A stretch of 64,000 nt of DNA, from NCBI RefSeq assembly GCF_000190375.1, contig NZ_AEWG01000074.1, positions 1 to 64,000 on the forward strand, read 5' to 3'. How positions within the stretch are numbered: the stretch's first letter is position 1; each line of letters opens with the position of its first letter. The position numbers and the translations under genes were made by a program. The notes below the pieces were generated by a model. It saw only the letters and a list, made by a program, of their open reading frames with translations. It was not told where the DNA came from and did not search any database. Shown here in pieces: positions 1 to 7,870 of the stretch. Source of the stretch: Rubrivivax benzoatilyticus JA2 = ATCC BAA-35. Its GTDB lineage: Bacteria; Pseudomonadota; Gammaproteobacteria; Burkholderiales; Burkholderiaceae_C.

Positions 1-965
1 ACCCGACGGCGCCGGTCTCGGCCGCGCTGCCGCACGCCTCGCCGTCGATCCGGCGTTACGCGCGTGAGCTCGGCGTGCCGCTCGAGGAGATCAAGGGCAG
101 CGGGCCCAAGGGCCGCATCACCCAGGAGGACGTGCAGTCCTTCGTCAAGGGCGTGATGGCCGGCGAGGCCCAGACCAGCGCTCAGAAGGCCAAGGCGCCG
201 GCCGCAGCGCCGGCCGCGGCCGGCGGCACGCTGCCCGGCCTGCTGCCCTGGCCGCAGGTCGACTTCGGCAAGTTCGGCGAGGTCGAGCGCCAGCCGCTGT
301 CGCGGATCAAGAAGATCAGCGGCGCCAATCTGCACCGCAACTGGGTGCTGATCCCGCACGTCACCAACCACGAGGACGCGGACATCACCGAGCTGGAGGC
401 GCTGCGTGTCCAGCTGAACAAGGAGAACGAGAAGTCGGGCGTCAAGGTCACGATGCTGGCCTTCCTGATCAAGGCCTGCGCCGCGGCACTGAAGCAGTTC
501 CCCGAGTTCAACGCGTCGCTCGACGGCGACGAGCTGGTGCTGAAGAAGTACGTGCACATCGGCTTCGCCGCCGACACGCCCAACGGGCTGGTCGTGCCGG
601 TGATTCGCGACGTCGACTCCAAGGGCATCCTGCAGATCAGCCGCGAGATGGCCGAGCTGGCGAAAAAGGCCCGCGACGGCAAGCTGACGCCGGCCGAGAT
701 GTCCGGCGGCTGCTTCTCGATCAGCTCGCTGGGCGGCATCGGCGGCACCTACTTCACGCCGATCATCAACGCGCCCGAGGTCGCGATCCTCGGCGTCTGC
801 CGCAGCACGATGAAGCCGCAGTGGAACGGCCGCGAGTTCGTGCCGCGCCTGATGCTGCCGCTGTCGCTGAGCTGGGACCACCGCGTCATCGACGGCGCCG
901 CGGCGGCGCGTTTCAACGCCTTCCTGGCGTCGGTGCTGGCGGACTTCCGCCGCGTGATGCTGTAA
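1..965 (+). CDS. aceF: Pyruvate dehydrogenase E2, dihydrolipoamide acetyltransferase (5' end missing)
   Basis: E2 transfers the acetyl group from lipoamide to CoA in the cytoplasmic pyruvate dehydrogenase complex. The reading frame is already open at base 3, so the gene is cut by the window edge and its lipoyl domains lie outside. What remains is an E3/E1-binding domain ([16 protein letters not shown], then GPKGRI), an Ala/Pro linker and the catalytic domain, ending with the active-site motif SWDHRVIDG. Twelve bases separate it from lpdA, so the two are cotranscribed; aceE presumably lies upstream. The alternative, a 2-oxoglutarate or branched-chain E2, is less likely because the following E3 carries a lipoyl domain, an arrangement common in betaproteobacterial PDH operons. 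Confidence 0.93.
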   Translation, partial: PTAPVSAALPHASPSIRRYARELGVPLEEIKGSGPKGRITQEDVQSFVKGVMAGEAQTSAQKAKAPAAAPAAAGGTLPGLLPWPQVDFGKFGEVERQPLSRIKKISGANLHRNWVLIPHVTNHEDADITELEALRVQLNKENEKSGVKVTMLAFLIKACAAALKQFPEFNASLDGDELVLKKYVHIGFAADTPNGLVVPVIRDVDSKGILQISREMAELAKKARDGKLTPAEMSGGCFSISSLGGIGGTYFTPIINAPEVAILGVCRSTMKPQWNGREFVPRLMLPLSLSWDHRVIDGAAAARFNAFLASVLADFRRVML

Positions 966-977
966 GGGAGCACGACG

Positions 978-2726
978 ATGGCCGTCATCGAGATCCGTGT
1001 TCCCGACATCGGCGACTTCAACGAGGTCGCCGTCATCGAAGTGCTGGTCGCACCCGGCGACACGATCAAGGCCGAGCAGAGCCTGATCACCGTCGAGAGC
1101 GACAAGGCGTCGATGGAGATCCCGTCGCCGCACGCCGGCGTGCTGCAGAGCCTGACCGTGAAGGTCGGCGACAAGGTCCGCCAGGGTTCGGTCCTGGCGA
1201 GCATCGAGACCGCCGAGTCGGCGGCGCCCGCTCCGGCGACCCTGGCTCCTGCCGCGCCCGCCCCGCAGCCTGCAGCGCCCGTGCCGGCCCCGGCGGCCGC
1301 CGCGTCCGGCGGCGCCTACGACTGCGACCTGCTGGTGCTGGGCGGCGGCCCGGGCGGTTATTCGGCCGCCTTCCGCGGCGCCGACCTGGGGATGAAGGTC
1401 GTGCTCGTCGAGCGTTACCCGACGCTGGGCGGCGTCTGCCTGAACGTCGGCTGCATCCCGAGCAAGGCGCTGCTGCACGTCGCCGCGGTCGTCGACGAAG
1501 CGGCGCACCTGGCAGCCGCCGGCGTCAGCTTCGGCGCGCCGCAGATCGACCTCGATCAGCTGCGTGCGCACAAGCAGAAGGTCGTCTCCAAGCTCACCGG
1601 CGGGCTGGCCGCGATGGCCAAGATGCGCAAGGTGACGGTGGTGCAGGGCGTCGGCGCCTTTGCCGGGCCGCACGAGCTGGCCGTGGAGCTCTCGGCCGGT
1701 GGTACGCAGACGATCCGCTTCGCCCAAGCGATCATCGCCGCCGGCTCCGAGGCGGTGAAGCTGCCCTTCCTGCCCGACGACGAGCGCATCGTCACCTCCA
1801 CCGGTGCGCTGCAGTTGCGCCAGAGGCCGAAGAAGATGCTCGTCATCGGCGGCGGCATCATCGGTCTGGAGATGGGCACCGTCTATTCGACGCTGGGCGC
1901 GCGCCTGGACGTCGTCGAGATGCTCGACGGTCTGATGGCCGGTGCAGACCGCGACCTTGTCAAGGTCTGGCAGAAGATGAACGCCCACCGCTTCGACCGG
2001 CTGATGCTGAAGACGAAGACGGTCGGCGCCGAAGCCACCGCCGACGGCATCCGCGTGCAGTTCGAGGCTGCCGACGGCGGCCGCAGCGACGGTCTCTACG
2101 ACCTCGTGCTGCAGGCCGTGGGCCGGCGCCCGAACGGGCGTTCGATCGGCGCCGAGCGTGCCGGCGTCAAGGTCGACGAACGCGGCTTCGTGCCGGTGGA
2201 CGTGCAGATGCGCACCAGCGTGCCGCACATCTTCGCGATCGGCGACCTGGTCGGCCAGCCGATGCTGGCGCACAAGGCGGTGCACGAAGGCCACGTCGCG
2301 GCCGAGGTCGCCGCCGGCGACGACAAGGCGCGTTTCGACGCCCGCGTCATCCCGGGTGTGGCCTACACCGACCCCGAGGTCGCCTGGGTCGGCCTGACCG
2401 AGGACGACGCCAAGGCGCGCGGGGTGGCCGTCAAGAAGGGCCTGTTCCCGTGGTCGGCTTCTGGCCGGGCGATTGCCAACGGCCGCGACGAAGGCTTCAC
2501 CAAGCTGCTGTTCGACGCCCAGACGCATCGCATCCTGGGCGGCGGCATCGTCGGCACGCATGCCGGCGACATGATCGGCGAGGTCGCGTTGGCCATCGAG
2601 ATGGGCGCCGACGAGGTCGACATCGGCCGCACGATCCACCCGCATCCGACGCTGGGCGAGTCGCTGGGCCTGGCCGCCGAGGCGGCACACGGCAGCTGCA
2701 CCGACCTGCCGCCGGCGCGCCGCTGA
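978..2726 (+). CDS. lpdA: Dihydrolipoamide dehydrogenase (E3) with N-terminal lipoyl domain
   Basis: E3 reoxidises dihydrolipoamide with FAD and NAD+. The 582-residue protein is about 110 residues longer than a bare E3. Residues 1-80 form a lipoyl domain with the lysine in SDKASMEIPS. An Ala/Pro-rich linker follows, then the FAD-binding GGGPGGYSAA near residue 121, the redox disulfide in GGVCLNVGCIPSK, the NAD-binding GGGIIGLEMG near 293 and the C-terminal His/Glu pair in HPHPTLGES. The start is ATG 978 after gggagcacgacg. It is the last gene of the PDH operon, and a perfect palindrome follows at 2747-2770. Lipoyl-E3 fusions of this kind are known in betaproteobacteria and Neisseria. Confidence 0.95.
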   Translation: MAVIEIRVPDIGDFNEVAVIEVLVAPGDTIKAEQSLITVESDKASMEIPSPHAGVLQSLTVKVGDKVRQGSVLASIETAESAAPAPATLAPAAPAPQPAAPVPAPAAAASGGAYDCDLLVLGGGPGGYSAAFRGADLGMKVVLVERYPTLGGVCLNVGCIPSKALLHVAAVVDEAAHLAAAGVSFGAPQIDLDQLRAHKQKVVSKLTGGLAAMAKMRKVTVVQGVGAFAGPHELAVELSAGGTQTIRFAQAIIAAGSEAVKLPFLPDDERIVTSTGALQLRQRPKKMLVIGGGIIGLEMGTVYSTLGARLDVVEMLDGLMAGADRDLVKVWQKMNAHRFDRLMLKTKTVGAEATADGIRVQFEAADGGRSDGLYDLVLQAVGRRPNGRSIGAERAGVKVDERGFVPVDVQMRTSVPHIFAIGDLVGQPMLAHKAVHEGHVAAEVAAGDDKARFDARVIPGVAYTDPEVAWVGLTEDDAKARGVAVKKGLFPWSASGRAIANGRDEGFTKLLFDAQTHRILGGGIVGTHAGDMIGEVALAIEMGADEVDIGRTIHPHPTLGESLGLAAEAAHGSCTDLPPARR

Positions 2727-2746
2727 CGGCGCGTCACGCAAAAGAA

Positions 2747-2770
2747 AGAGGGCTCCCGCGGGAGCCCTCT
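2747..2770. terminator. Bidirectional terminator between lpdA and the HiPIP gene
   Basis: A perfect 24-bp palindrome (AGAGGGCTCCCG and its complement) sits between convergent genes. The stem is GC-rich; A-rich sequence on its left (aaagaaa) gives a U-tract for the minus-strand transcript, and the plus-strand side ends in TCTTCA. It fits a two-way Rho-independent terminator. Confidence 0.8.
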
Positions 2771-2820
2771 TCAGGGGTGAAACACCGGCCCGCGTCGGTG
2801 GCGCGGGCGATCGGGTTTCC

Positions 2821-3123
2821 TCAGGCCTTCTTGGCCCAGGCCGAGCACCAGCCCTTGTTCGCGACTTGCTTGCCGGCGAACAGCGGGCAGCCGCCGACGG
2901 GGTCGGTCGCCTTGCCTTGGAACAGCGCGCAGTTGCCGCAGTGCGAACCGGCGACGAACTGCTTGTACTTGGCCTTGTCGGCCTTGGCGGCGTCCGAGAC
3001 GTAGCCCAGGGCAACGGCTTGCGGGTCCTTCTCGTCCACCGGGGCGGCCATGGCGCTGCGGCCAGTCAGCAGCGCGGCGCCGGCGAGCGGGACGATCTGG
3101 ATGAATTCACGACGAGAGGTCAT
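2821..3123 (-). CDS. hip: High-potential iron-sulfur protein (HiPIP), Tat-exported
   Basis: HiPIPs are small periplasmic [4Fe-4S] electron carriers; in purple bacteria such as Rubrivivax gelatinosus they donate electrons to the photosynthetic reaction centre or to oxidases. The 100-residue precursor opens with a twin-arginine signal (SRREF, then a hydrophobic stretch ending AMAA, cleavage near residue 27). The mature part holds the four cluster cysteines at 62, 65, 79 and 93 (CGNC, GGCP, GWCSAW), the normal HiPIP spacing. The frame stays open upstream, but ATG 3123 is chosen because it begins the Tat signal and is preceded on its strand by CGGAGACCGCGA. The gene is monocistronic. Its presence alone does not prove photosynthesis. 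Confidence 0.93.
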   Translation of the reverse strand: MTSRREFIQIVPLAGAALLTGRSAMAAPVDEKDPQAVALGYVSDAAKADKAKYKQFVAGSHCGNCALFQGKATDPVGGCPLFAGKQVANKGWCSAWAKKA

Positions 3124-3285
3124 TCGCGGTCTCCGAAAGGAAAGTCGATTCAGGTCACCCATCGCGTCGGCGCGCGGTTGAGTGGACACCCTGGACGTTA
3201 ACGCATCATGAGCTTATTCGGCTGACATAGATCGCATGTCGGTCGGCTTTACGTCGTGAATGGACGTCATTGGCAGGCAAATGCA

Positions 3286-3314
3286 GCGAATGCAAATGAT
3301 TCGCATCTGCGAAT
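3286..3314. promoter_or_regulatory. Overlapping Fur-like palindromes
   Basis: Three alternating half-sites, GCGAAT (3286-3291), ATTCGC (3299-3304) and GCGAAT (3309-3314), make two overlapping inverted repeats; the second (ATTCGC-4 nt-GCGAAT) is perfect. The sequence GCAAATGATTCGCATCTGC resembles the AT-rich Fur boxes of beta/gammaproteobacteria. It lies about 70 bp before the GGDEF/EAL-like gene and about 160 bp before the HiPIP gene. The Fur assignment is by resemblance only. Confidence 0.5.
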
Positions 3315-3383
3315 TGAAGTGTTTTGCCACGCTTTTGCGGTGCATGCCTCAAGTCCTGCGCCTGCGCTGACGAAGCTGCTGGC

Positions 3384-4805
3384 ATGCTGGGCGTGCGCCG
3401 CATGTCCGGCGCCGAAGCGGAGTGCCCGATCGTGTCGCAGCTTCCCGACTCGATGACCGACCTGCTGCGCCGTCGCCTGGCGTCCTGGTACGCGGCGCGG
3501 CGTGACGCCGTGGCCGACCTGCCGAAACCGCCTGCTCACGCCGATCCGCGGCCGGCGGCGGCGCAGGTCGAGGCCTTGCGGCTGCGTGCCCACACCGATC
3601 CCGTCACGGGGCTGCCCAACCGCCGCCATTTCCTCGGCCGCCTGGCCGGTGTGCTGGGGCAGGGCGCGGCGCCGGAGTGTTCGCTGCTGCTGCTGCGGGC
3701 GCTGAATCTCGGGCCGCTGGGGCTGCGCCTCGGCGACGACCCGCTGGAGCGGCGCCTGGCGCTCGTCGCCGAGGCGCTGGACGCATACCCGAGGCGCGTG
3801 CACGGGGCGTTTGCCGGGCGCTTGAACGAAACCGACTTCGCGCTGTGCCTGCCGGCGGCCGGCGTCGCCGACGAAACCGCCCGAACGCTGCTGCAGGCCT
3901 TGCGTGCCACCCCGGCCGCCGGCCCGGGCGGCATCGAGATCGTCATCGGTGCTGCCGACGGCCTTCGCAGCGGCGAGTCCGGCGACGCGATGGCCGCCGC
4001 CGGCCTGGCGCTCGCCCAGGCCGAGGCCGCCGGGCCGTTCAGCATCGAGATCCACGCCGCCGGTGACGGTGTGCAGGGCGAGCAGGTCTGGCGCGACCGG
4101 ATCGCCGAGGCGCTGCACGACGGCCGCGCGCGGCTGGCCGAGTTCCCGGTCTGCGACCGCCACGGCCAGGTGCTGCACCTGGAGTGCCCGCTGCGCCTGC
4201 AGCTCGAGGCCGGCGGCCCGTTCCGCGAGGCGCAGCGCTGGCTGGCGATGGCCTCGCGCTCGCGCCTGCTGCCGCGTGTGGACCTGTCGGCGATCGAGCT
4301 TGCGCTGCTGGCCTGCTCGCGCGACGGGCGCGCGCGCTGCGTGCACGTCGGTGCCGCGTCGCTGGGCACGCCCGGCTTCATCGCCGAAGTCGAGCAGCGC
4401 CTGCTGGCCGAACCGGAGGCTGCGCGCCGGCTGCTGATCGACGTCGGCGACGGGGTCTGGCTCGAACGTGCGCTGTCGAGGCTGGGCGAAGCCGCGCGTG
4501 CCTGGCGGGCCGCCGGGGTGCGTGTCGGCGTCGAGCACGCGGGGGCCTCGACGCAGGCCTTCGTGCGCTGGGCCGACCTCGGGCTGGACCATGTGCGCAT
4601 CGAGGCCTGCTTCGTGCGCGGCAGCGCCGCCGATGCAGCGGTGCGCGAGTTCGCCGCCGGGCTGGCGGCGCTGGCCCATGCGATGGGGCTGTCGCTGGTG
4701 GCCGAAGGCGTCGACGACGCGGCTGACCTGCGCACGCTGTTCGACCTGGGCTTCGACGCGGCCACCGGTCCGGCGGTGCGGACGGCGGGCCGAGCAGCGG
4801 GCTGA
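3384..4805 (+). CDS. Degenerate GGDEF-EAL domain protein
   Basis: Intact GGDEF domains make and EAL domains break cyclic di-GMP; this protein looks catalytically dead in both. After a short leader comes the conserved GGDEF-domain opening (HTDPVTGLPNRRHF), but the signature region reads GRLNETDF. The C-terminal half follows an EAL fold (FPVCDRHGQVLHLECPLRL; later LVAEGVDDAADLRTLFDLGFD), with ECPLR in place of EALLR and no C-terminal QGY. There is no membrane segment, so this is not a LapD architecture, although it could be a c-di-GMP receptor or a scaffold. The start is uncertain: ATG 3384, 3402 and 3453 all lack a clear Shine-Dalgarno, and the frame opens at 3324. A Fur-like palindrome lies upstream. 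Confidence 0.75.
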   Translation: MLGVRRMSGAEAECPIVSQLPDSMTDLLRRRLASWYAARRDAVADLPKPPAHADPRPAAAQVEALRLRAHTDPVTGLPNRRHFLGRLAGVLGQGAAPECSLLLLRALNLGPLGLRLGDDPLERRLALVAEALDAYPRRVHGAFAGRLNETDFALCLPAAGVADETARTLLQALRATPAAGPGGIEIVIGAADGLRSGESGDAMAAAGLALAQAEAAGPFSIEIHAAGDGVQGEQVWRDRIAEALHDGRARLAEFPVCDRHGQVLHLECPLRLQLEAGGPFREAQRWLAMASRSRLLPRVDLSAIELALLACSRDGRARCVHVGAASLGTPGFIAEVEQRLLAEPEAARRLLIDVGDGVWLERALSRLGEAARAWRAAGVRVGVEHAGASTQAFVRWADLGLDHVRIEACFVRGSAADAAVREFAAGLAALAHAMGLSLVAEGVDDAADLRTLFDLGFDAATGPAVRTAGRAAG

Positions 4806-4822
4806 GCGCCGGCCGGCGCGTC

Positions 4823-5368
4823 TCAGCGGATGTCGCCGGCGTGCACCTCGAAGCGGCCGCGGGCGCGGTCGGCGAAATACAGGCGCAAGGTCTCGCGCAC
4901 GGTGCGGAACGCGAGTTCGTCCCAGGGCAGTTCGTGCTCGCGGAACAGCCGCGCCTCGATCGTCTCAGGGCCGGGCGCGAAGCGCGTGTCGTGCAGCCGC
5001 GCGAGGTAGAAGAAATGCACCTGGCCGGCGCTGACGACGTTCAGCACCGTGAACAGCGCACCGAGCTCGATGCGCGCGCCGGCTTCCTCGTCGGTCTCGC
5101 GCATCGCGCCCTCGGCCGTGCTCTCGCCGAGCTCGAGGAATCCGGCCGGCAGCGTCCAGAGGCCGCGGCGCGGCTCGATGTTGCGCCGGCACAGCAGCAC
5201 CTGGTCACTCCAGACGGGCACGGTGCCGACGACGTTGATCGGGTTCTCGTAGTGGATCTCGCCGCAGGCGGTGCAGATCGCGCGCTCGCGCGTGTCCTCG
5301 GCCGGCACCTCGTAGCGGGCGGGCTGGCCGCAGGCCCGGCAATGGCGGATGCGGCGGGGCTCGAACAT
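4823..5368 (-). CDS. Nudix hydrolase with N-terminal zinc ribbon
   Basis: Hydrolyses a nucleoside-diphosphate-linked substrate that the sequence does not identify. The first 37 residues contain two CxxC knuckles (CRACGQ and CTACGE), as in the zinc-ribbon Nudix group that includes NADH pyrophosphatase-like proteins. The Nudix box follows: GFLELGESTAEG, then AMRETDEEAGA, with all conserved Gly/Glu/Arg positions. Length is 181 residues. No Shine-Dalgarno precedes the ATG; instead TACACT sits six bases upstream, so the mRNA may be leaderless. It is convergent with the GGDEF/EAL gene (17-nt gap) and divergent from the FAH gene. Confidence 0.88.
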   Translation of the reverse strand: MFEPRRIRHCRACGQPARYEVPAEDTRERAICTACGEIHYENPINVVGTVPVWSDQVLLCRRNIEPRRGLWTLPAGFLELGESTAEGAMRETDEEAGARIELGALFTVLNVVSAGQVHFFYLARLHDTRFAPGPETIEARLFREHELPWDELAFRTVRETLRLYFADRARGRFEVHAGDIR

Positions 5369-5374
5369 GGCGGC

Positions 5375-5380
5375 AGTGTA
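5375..5380 (-). promoter_or_regulatory. Putative -10 (TACACT) of a leaderless Nudix mRNA
   Basis: On the minus strand TACACT ends six bases before the ATG at 5368, with no ribosome binding site between. Transcription would start at or within a base or two of the start codon. Confidence 0.45.
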
Positions 5381-5431
5381 GCGGCGGCGCGTGGCATCAT
5401 CGTTTCATCGCCCACCGTCTTGATCCTGGAT

Positions 5432-6124
5432 ATGCAACTCGTCCTGCCTGCTCCCGCTCCCGTCCTGCTGCCGGTGGCCGGCGGCGGCGCGTTCCCGGTG
5501 CGGCGCATCTTCTGCGTCGGCCGCAACTACGCCGAACACGCGCAGGAGATGGGCCACAGCGGCCGCGAAGCGCCGTTCTTCTTCATGAAGCCGGCCGATG
5601 CGCTGCTGCCGGTGGCCGACGGCGAGACCGGCACGATGGACTATCCGTCGCTGACGAAGAATCTGCACCACGAGATCGAGCTCGTCGTCGCGCTCGGCCG
5701 CGGCGGTCGCGACATCCCGGCGGCCGAGGCCGCCGACTGCATCTGGGGCTATGCCGTCGGTCTGGACATGACGCGCCGCGACCTGCAGAACGAGATGAAG
5801 AAGCAGGGCCGGCCCTGGGAGATCGGCAAGGCCTTCGAGCAGTCGGCGCCGATCGGCCCGCTGGTGCCGCGCACACGCTGCGGGACGCTCGAACGCGGCG
5901 CGATCACGCTCGCCGTCAACGGCCAGCCGCGGCAGAAGGGCGATCTGTCCGACCTGATCTGGAGCATTGCCGAGACGATCGAACAGCTCAGCCGCGCATG
6001 GCAACTGCAAGCCGGCGACCTGATCTTCACCGGCACGCCGGCAGGCGTGGGGGCCGTGGTGCCGGGCGACGTGATGGACGGGGCCATCGAGGGCCTCGGC
6101 ACCCTGCGCGTGGCCGTGAGGTGA
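5432..6124 (+). CDS. Fumarylacetoacetate hydrolase family protein (fumarylpyruvate hydrolase type)
   Basis: Short FAH-fold enzyme (230 residues) that cleaves a C-C bond in an acylpyruvate. Visible family features are GRNYAEHAQEMGH near the N-terminus, the metal-binding acidic stretch HHEIELVVALG, GYAVGLDMTRRDLQ, and the end LIFTGTPAGVGAV. The frame opens at 4841, but similarity begins at ATG 5432. The next gene, 2 nt away, is a zeta-class GST isomerase; such pairs act together in homogentisate/tyrosine or gentisate breakdown (isomerase, then hydrolase). No ring-cleaving dioxygenase lies in the window, so the exact substrate (fumarylacetoacetate or fumarylpyruvate) is open. Confidence 0.85.
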   Translation: MQLVLPAPAPVLLPVAGGGAFPVRRIFCVGRNYAEHAQEMGHSGREAPFFFMKPADALLPVADGETGTMDYPSLTKNLHHEIELVVALGRGGRDIPAAEAADCIWGYAVGLDMTRRDLQNEMKKQGRPWEIGKAFEQSAPIGPLVPRTRCGTLERGAITLAVNGQPRQKGDLSDLIWSIAETIEQLSRAWQLQAGDLIFTGTPAGVGAVVPGDVMDGAIEGLGTLRVAVR

Positions 6125-6126
6125 GC

Positions 6127-6762
6127 ATGGAGCTCTACAACTACTTCCGTTCGTCGGCCTCGTGGCGGGTGCGCATCGCGCTCGCGCTGAAGGGGCTGGA
6201 GTACGACTACAAGCCGGTGCACCTGCGCCGCGACGAGCAGTTCCAGGAGTCGTATGCCGCCGTCTCGGCGGCTCGGCTGGTGCCGCTGCTGCGCGACGGC
6301 GACGCGGTGATCACGCAGTCGCTGGCGATCATCGAGTACCTCGACGAGACGCATCCCGCACCACCGCTGCTGCCGGCCGACCCCGTGGGCCGGGCCCGCG
6401 TGCGCTCGCTGGCCTACGACATCGCCTGCGAGGTTCACCCGCTGAACAACCTGCGCGTGCTGCGTTTCCTGGTGCGCGACCTGAAGGTCTCCGAGGACGA
6501 CAAGAACCGCTGGTATCGGCACTGGGTCGAGACCGGGCTGGAGACCGTCGAGCGCCAGCTCGCGGCGCAGCCTTCGACCTTCTGCCACGGCGATGCACCG
6601 ACGCTGGCCGACTGCCTGCTGGTGCCGCAGGTGGTGAACGCGCAGCGCTTCGGCTGCCGCCTCGAGCACGTGCCGAACGTGCGCCGGGTTTTCGACACCT
6701 GCATGGCGCTGCCGGCCTTCGCCGACACGCAGGCGTCGCGCTGCCCCGACGCCGAGGCCTGA
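6127..6762 (+). CDS. maiA: Maleylacetoacetate/maleylpyruvate isomerase (zeta-class GST)
   Basis: Glutathione-dependent cis-trans isomerase of maleylacetoacetate or maleylpyruvate, 211 residues. The thioredoxin-like domain opens with LYNYFRSSASWRVRIALALKG, containing the zeta-class SSxSxRVRIAL signature with the catalytic serine, followed by the SNAIL/TRAP-like QSLAIIEYLDE. The helical C-terminal domain has the conserved PTLADCLLVPQV. ATG 6127 follows the FAH stop by 2 nt and pgeF starts 4 nt after this gene, so the three are one transcript. NagL and MaiA cannot be separated by eye. Confidence 0.88.
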   Translation: MELYNYFRSSASWRVRIALALKGLEYDYKPVHLRRDEQFQESYAAVSAARLVPLLRDGDAVITQSLAIIEYLDETHPAPPLLPADPVGRARVRSLAYDIACEVHPLNNLRVLRFLVRDLKVSEDDKNRWYRHWVETGLETVERQLAAQPSTFCHGDAPTLADCLLVPQVVNAQRFGCRLEHVPNVRRVFDTCMALPAFADTQASRCPDAEA

Positions 6763-6766
6763 GGCG

Positions 6767-7552
6767 ATGCTGCTGCATCCCGAGTGGCCGGCGCCCGAGG
6801 GCGTCGGCGCCGCGTTCAGCACGCGCCAGGGCGGCATCAGCGCCGCACCCTTCGACAGCCTGAACCTGCGCCCGCCGGCCCTGCGCGGCGACGCCGTCGA
6901 CGCGCCCGGGTCGGTGCAGGAGAACCAGCGCCGCTTCGCGGCAGCGCTCGGTGCGCGCCCGGTCTACCTCGACCAGGTGCACGGCGCGGCGGTCGTGCGG
7001 CTGCGTGGCGACGAGCCCTCGGATCTGCTCGCCAAGGCCGACGCCAGCGTGACGACGGCCGTCGGCGTCGCCTGCACGGTGCTCGTGGCCGACTGCCTGC
7101 CGGTGCTGCTGTGCACGGCCGACGGGCGAGGCGTCGGAGCGGCGCATGCGGGCTGGCGCGGCCTGGCCGGCGGCGTCGTCGAGGCCACCGCCGCGGCGCT
7201 GTGCGACGCCACCGGCGCCGCGCCGCGGGATCTGCTCGCCTGGCTCGGGCCCTGCATCGGGCCGCGCCAGTTCGAGGTCGGGCAGGACGTCGTCGAGGCC
7301 TTCGGCGGCGACCCGGCCGCCGAGCCGCCGGCCGATGCCCCGGCGCTGTTCCGTCCACGGCGTCGTGCCGACGGCGAGCGCCGCTGGCTGGCCGACCTGC
7401 CCGGGCTGGCGCGCCGGCGGCTGTCAGCGATCGGTGTCGAGCGTGTCAGCGGCGGCGCCTGGTGCACCGTCGAGGACGGTTCACGGTTCTTTTCGTTCCG
7501 TCGCGACCGGATCACCGGCCGCATGGCCGCCGCCGTCTGGCGTCGCGGCTGA
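6767..7552 (+). CDS. pgeF: Peptidoglycan editing factor PgeF / YfiH multicopper oxidase-like protein
   Basis: The YfiH/DUF152 family, once called laccase-like, has been assigned purine nucleoside phosphorylase activity and a peptidoglycan-quality role in E. coli. The 261-residue protein shows the family metal site: LDQVHGAAVV (His), VADCLPVLL (Cys) and AAHAGWRGLAGG (His). The start ATG lies four bases after the isomerase stop. In many Burkholderiales this gene sits just upstream of phaC, as here. The last 72 bases overlap a convergent small membrane-protein gene. Confidence 0.88.
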   Translation: MLLHPEWPAPEGVGAAFSTRQGGISAAPFDSLNLRPPALRGDAVDAPGSVQENQRRFAAALGARPVYLDQVHGAAVVRLRGDEPSDLLAKADASVTTAVGVACTVLVADCLPVLLCTADGRGVGAAHAGWRGLAGGVVEATAAALCDATGAAPRDLLAWLGPCIGPRQFEVGQDVVEAFGGDPAAEPPADAPALFRPRRRADGERRWLADLPGLARRRLSAIGVERVSGGAWCTVEDGSRFFSFRRDRITGRMAAAVWRRG

Positions 7553-7741
7553 GGCCTCGGCGGCGCGGCGTGCGCGGCGCCGAGCTGGCGTGCCCATGAT
7601 GTAGAGCACGATGGCGAGCGGCAGCACGCCGTACATCGTGAAGGTGACGATGGCGCCGAGCACGCTGCCGTGCACCGACAGCGCTTCGGCCAGTGCCATC
7701 ATCAGCACGACGTAGATCCAGGCGATGGCGACGATGTACAT
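7481..7741 (-). CDS. Small two-helix membrane protein, unknown function
   Basis: 86 residues: MYIVAIAWIYVVLMMALAEA is the first membrane helix, VLGAIVTFTMYGVLPLAIVLYIMG the second, followed by a basic patch (TPARRRARRA) and a disordered tail. The pattern matches small proteins I recall near phaC in Burkholderiales. The frame extends upstream to a TTG at 7786, but ATG 7741 gives the conserved-looking N-terminus. The 3' end overlaps the pgeF coding sequence by 72 bp on the opposite strand, so the tail composition is constrained by pgeF. Confidence 0.65.
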   Translation of the reverse strand: MYIVAIAWIYVVLMMALAEALSVHGSVLGAIVTFTMYGVLPLAIVLYIMGTPARRRARRAAEASAATPDGGGHAAGDPVATERKEP

Positions 7742-7870
7742 CGGAGTGAGTGTGTTGCGGGACGTGAGTATCGCGGTGCGCGTCAAGCCGAGGTAAGCCG
7801 GCCGGCCTACAACCGTTGCGCGTCACGGGTCACGCCGACCCCGGCCGCACCGCCAGCGAGGAGACAGACG

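Noticed and set aside
7742-7870. Leader extension of phaC from the upstream in-frame open stretch (7670)
   Set aside because: The good Shine-Dalgarno at 7859-7866 and family N-terminus support ATG 7871; the upstream stretch is antisense to the small membrane protein.
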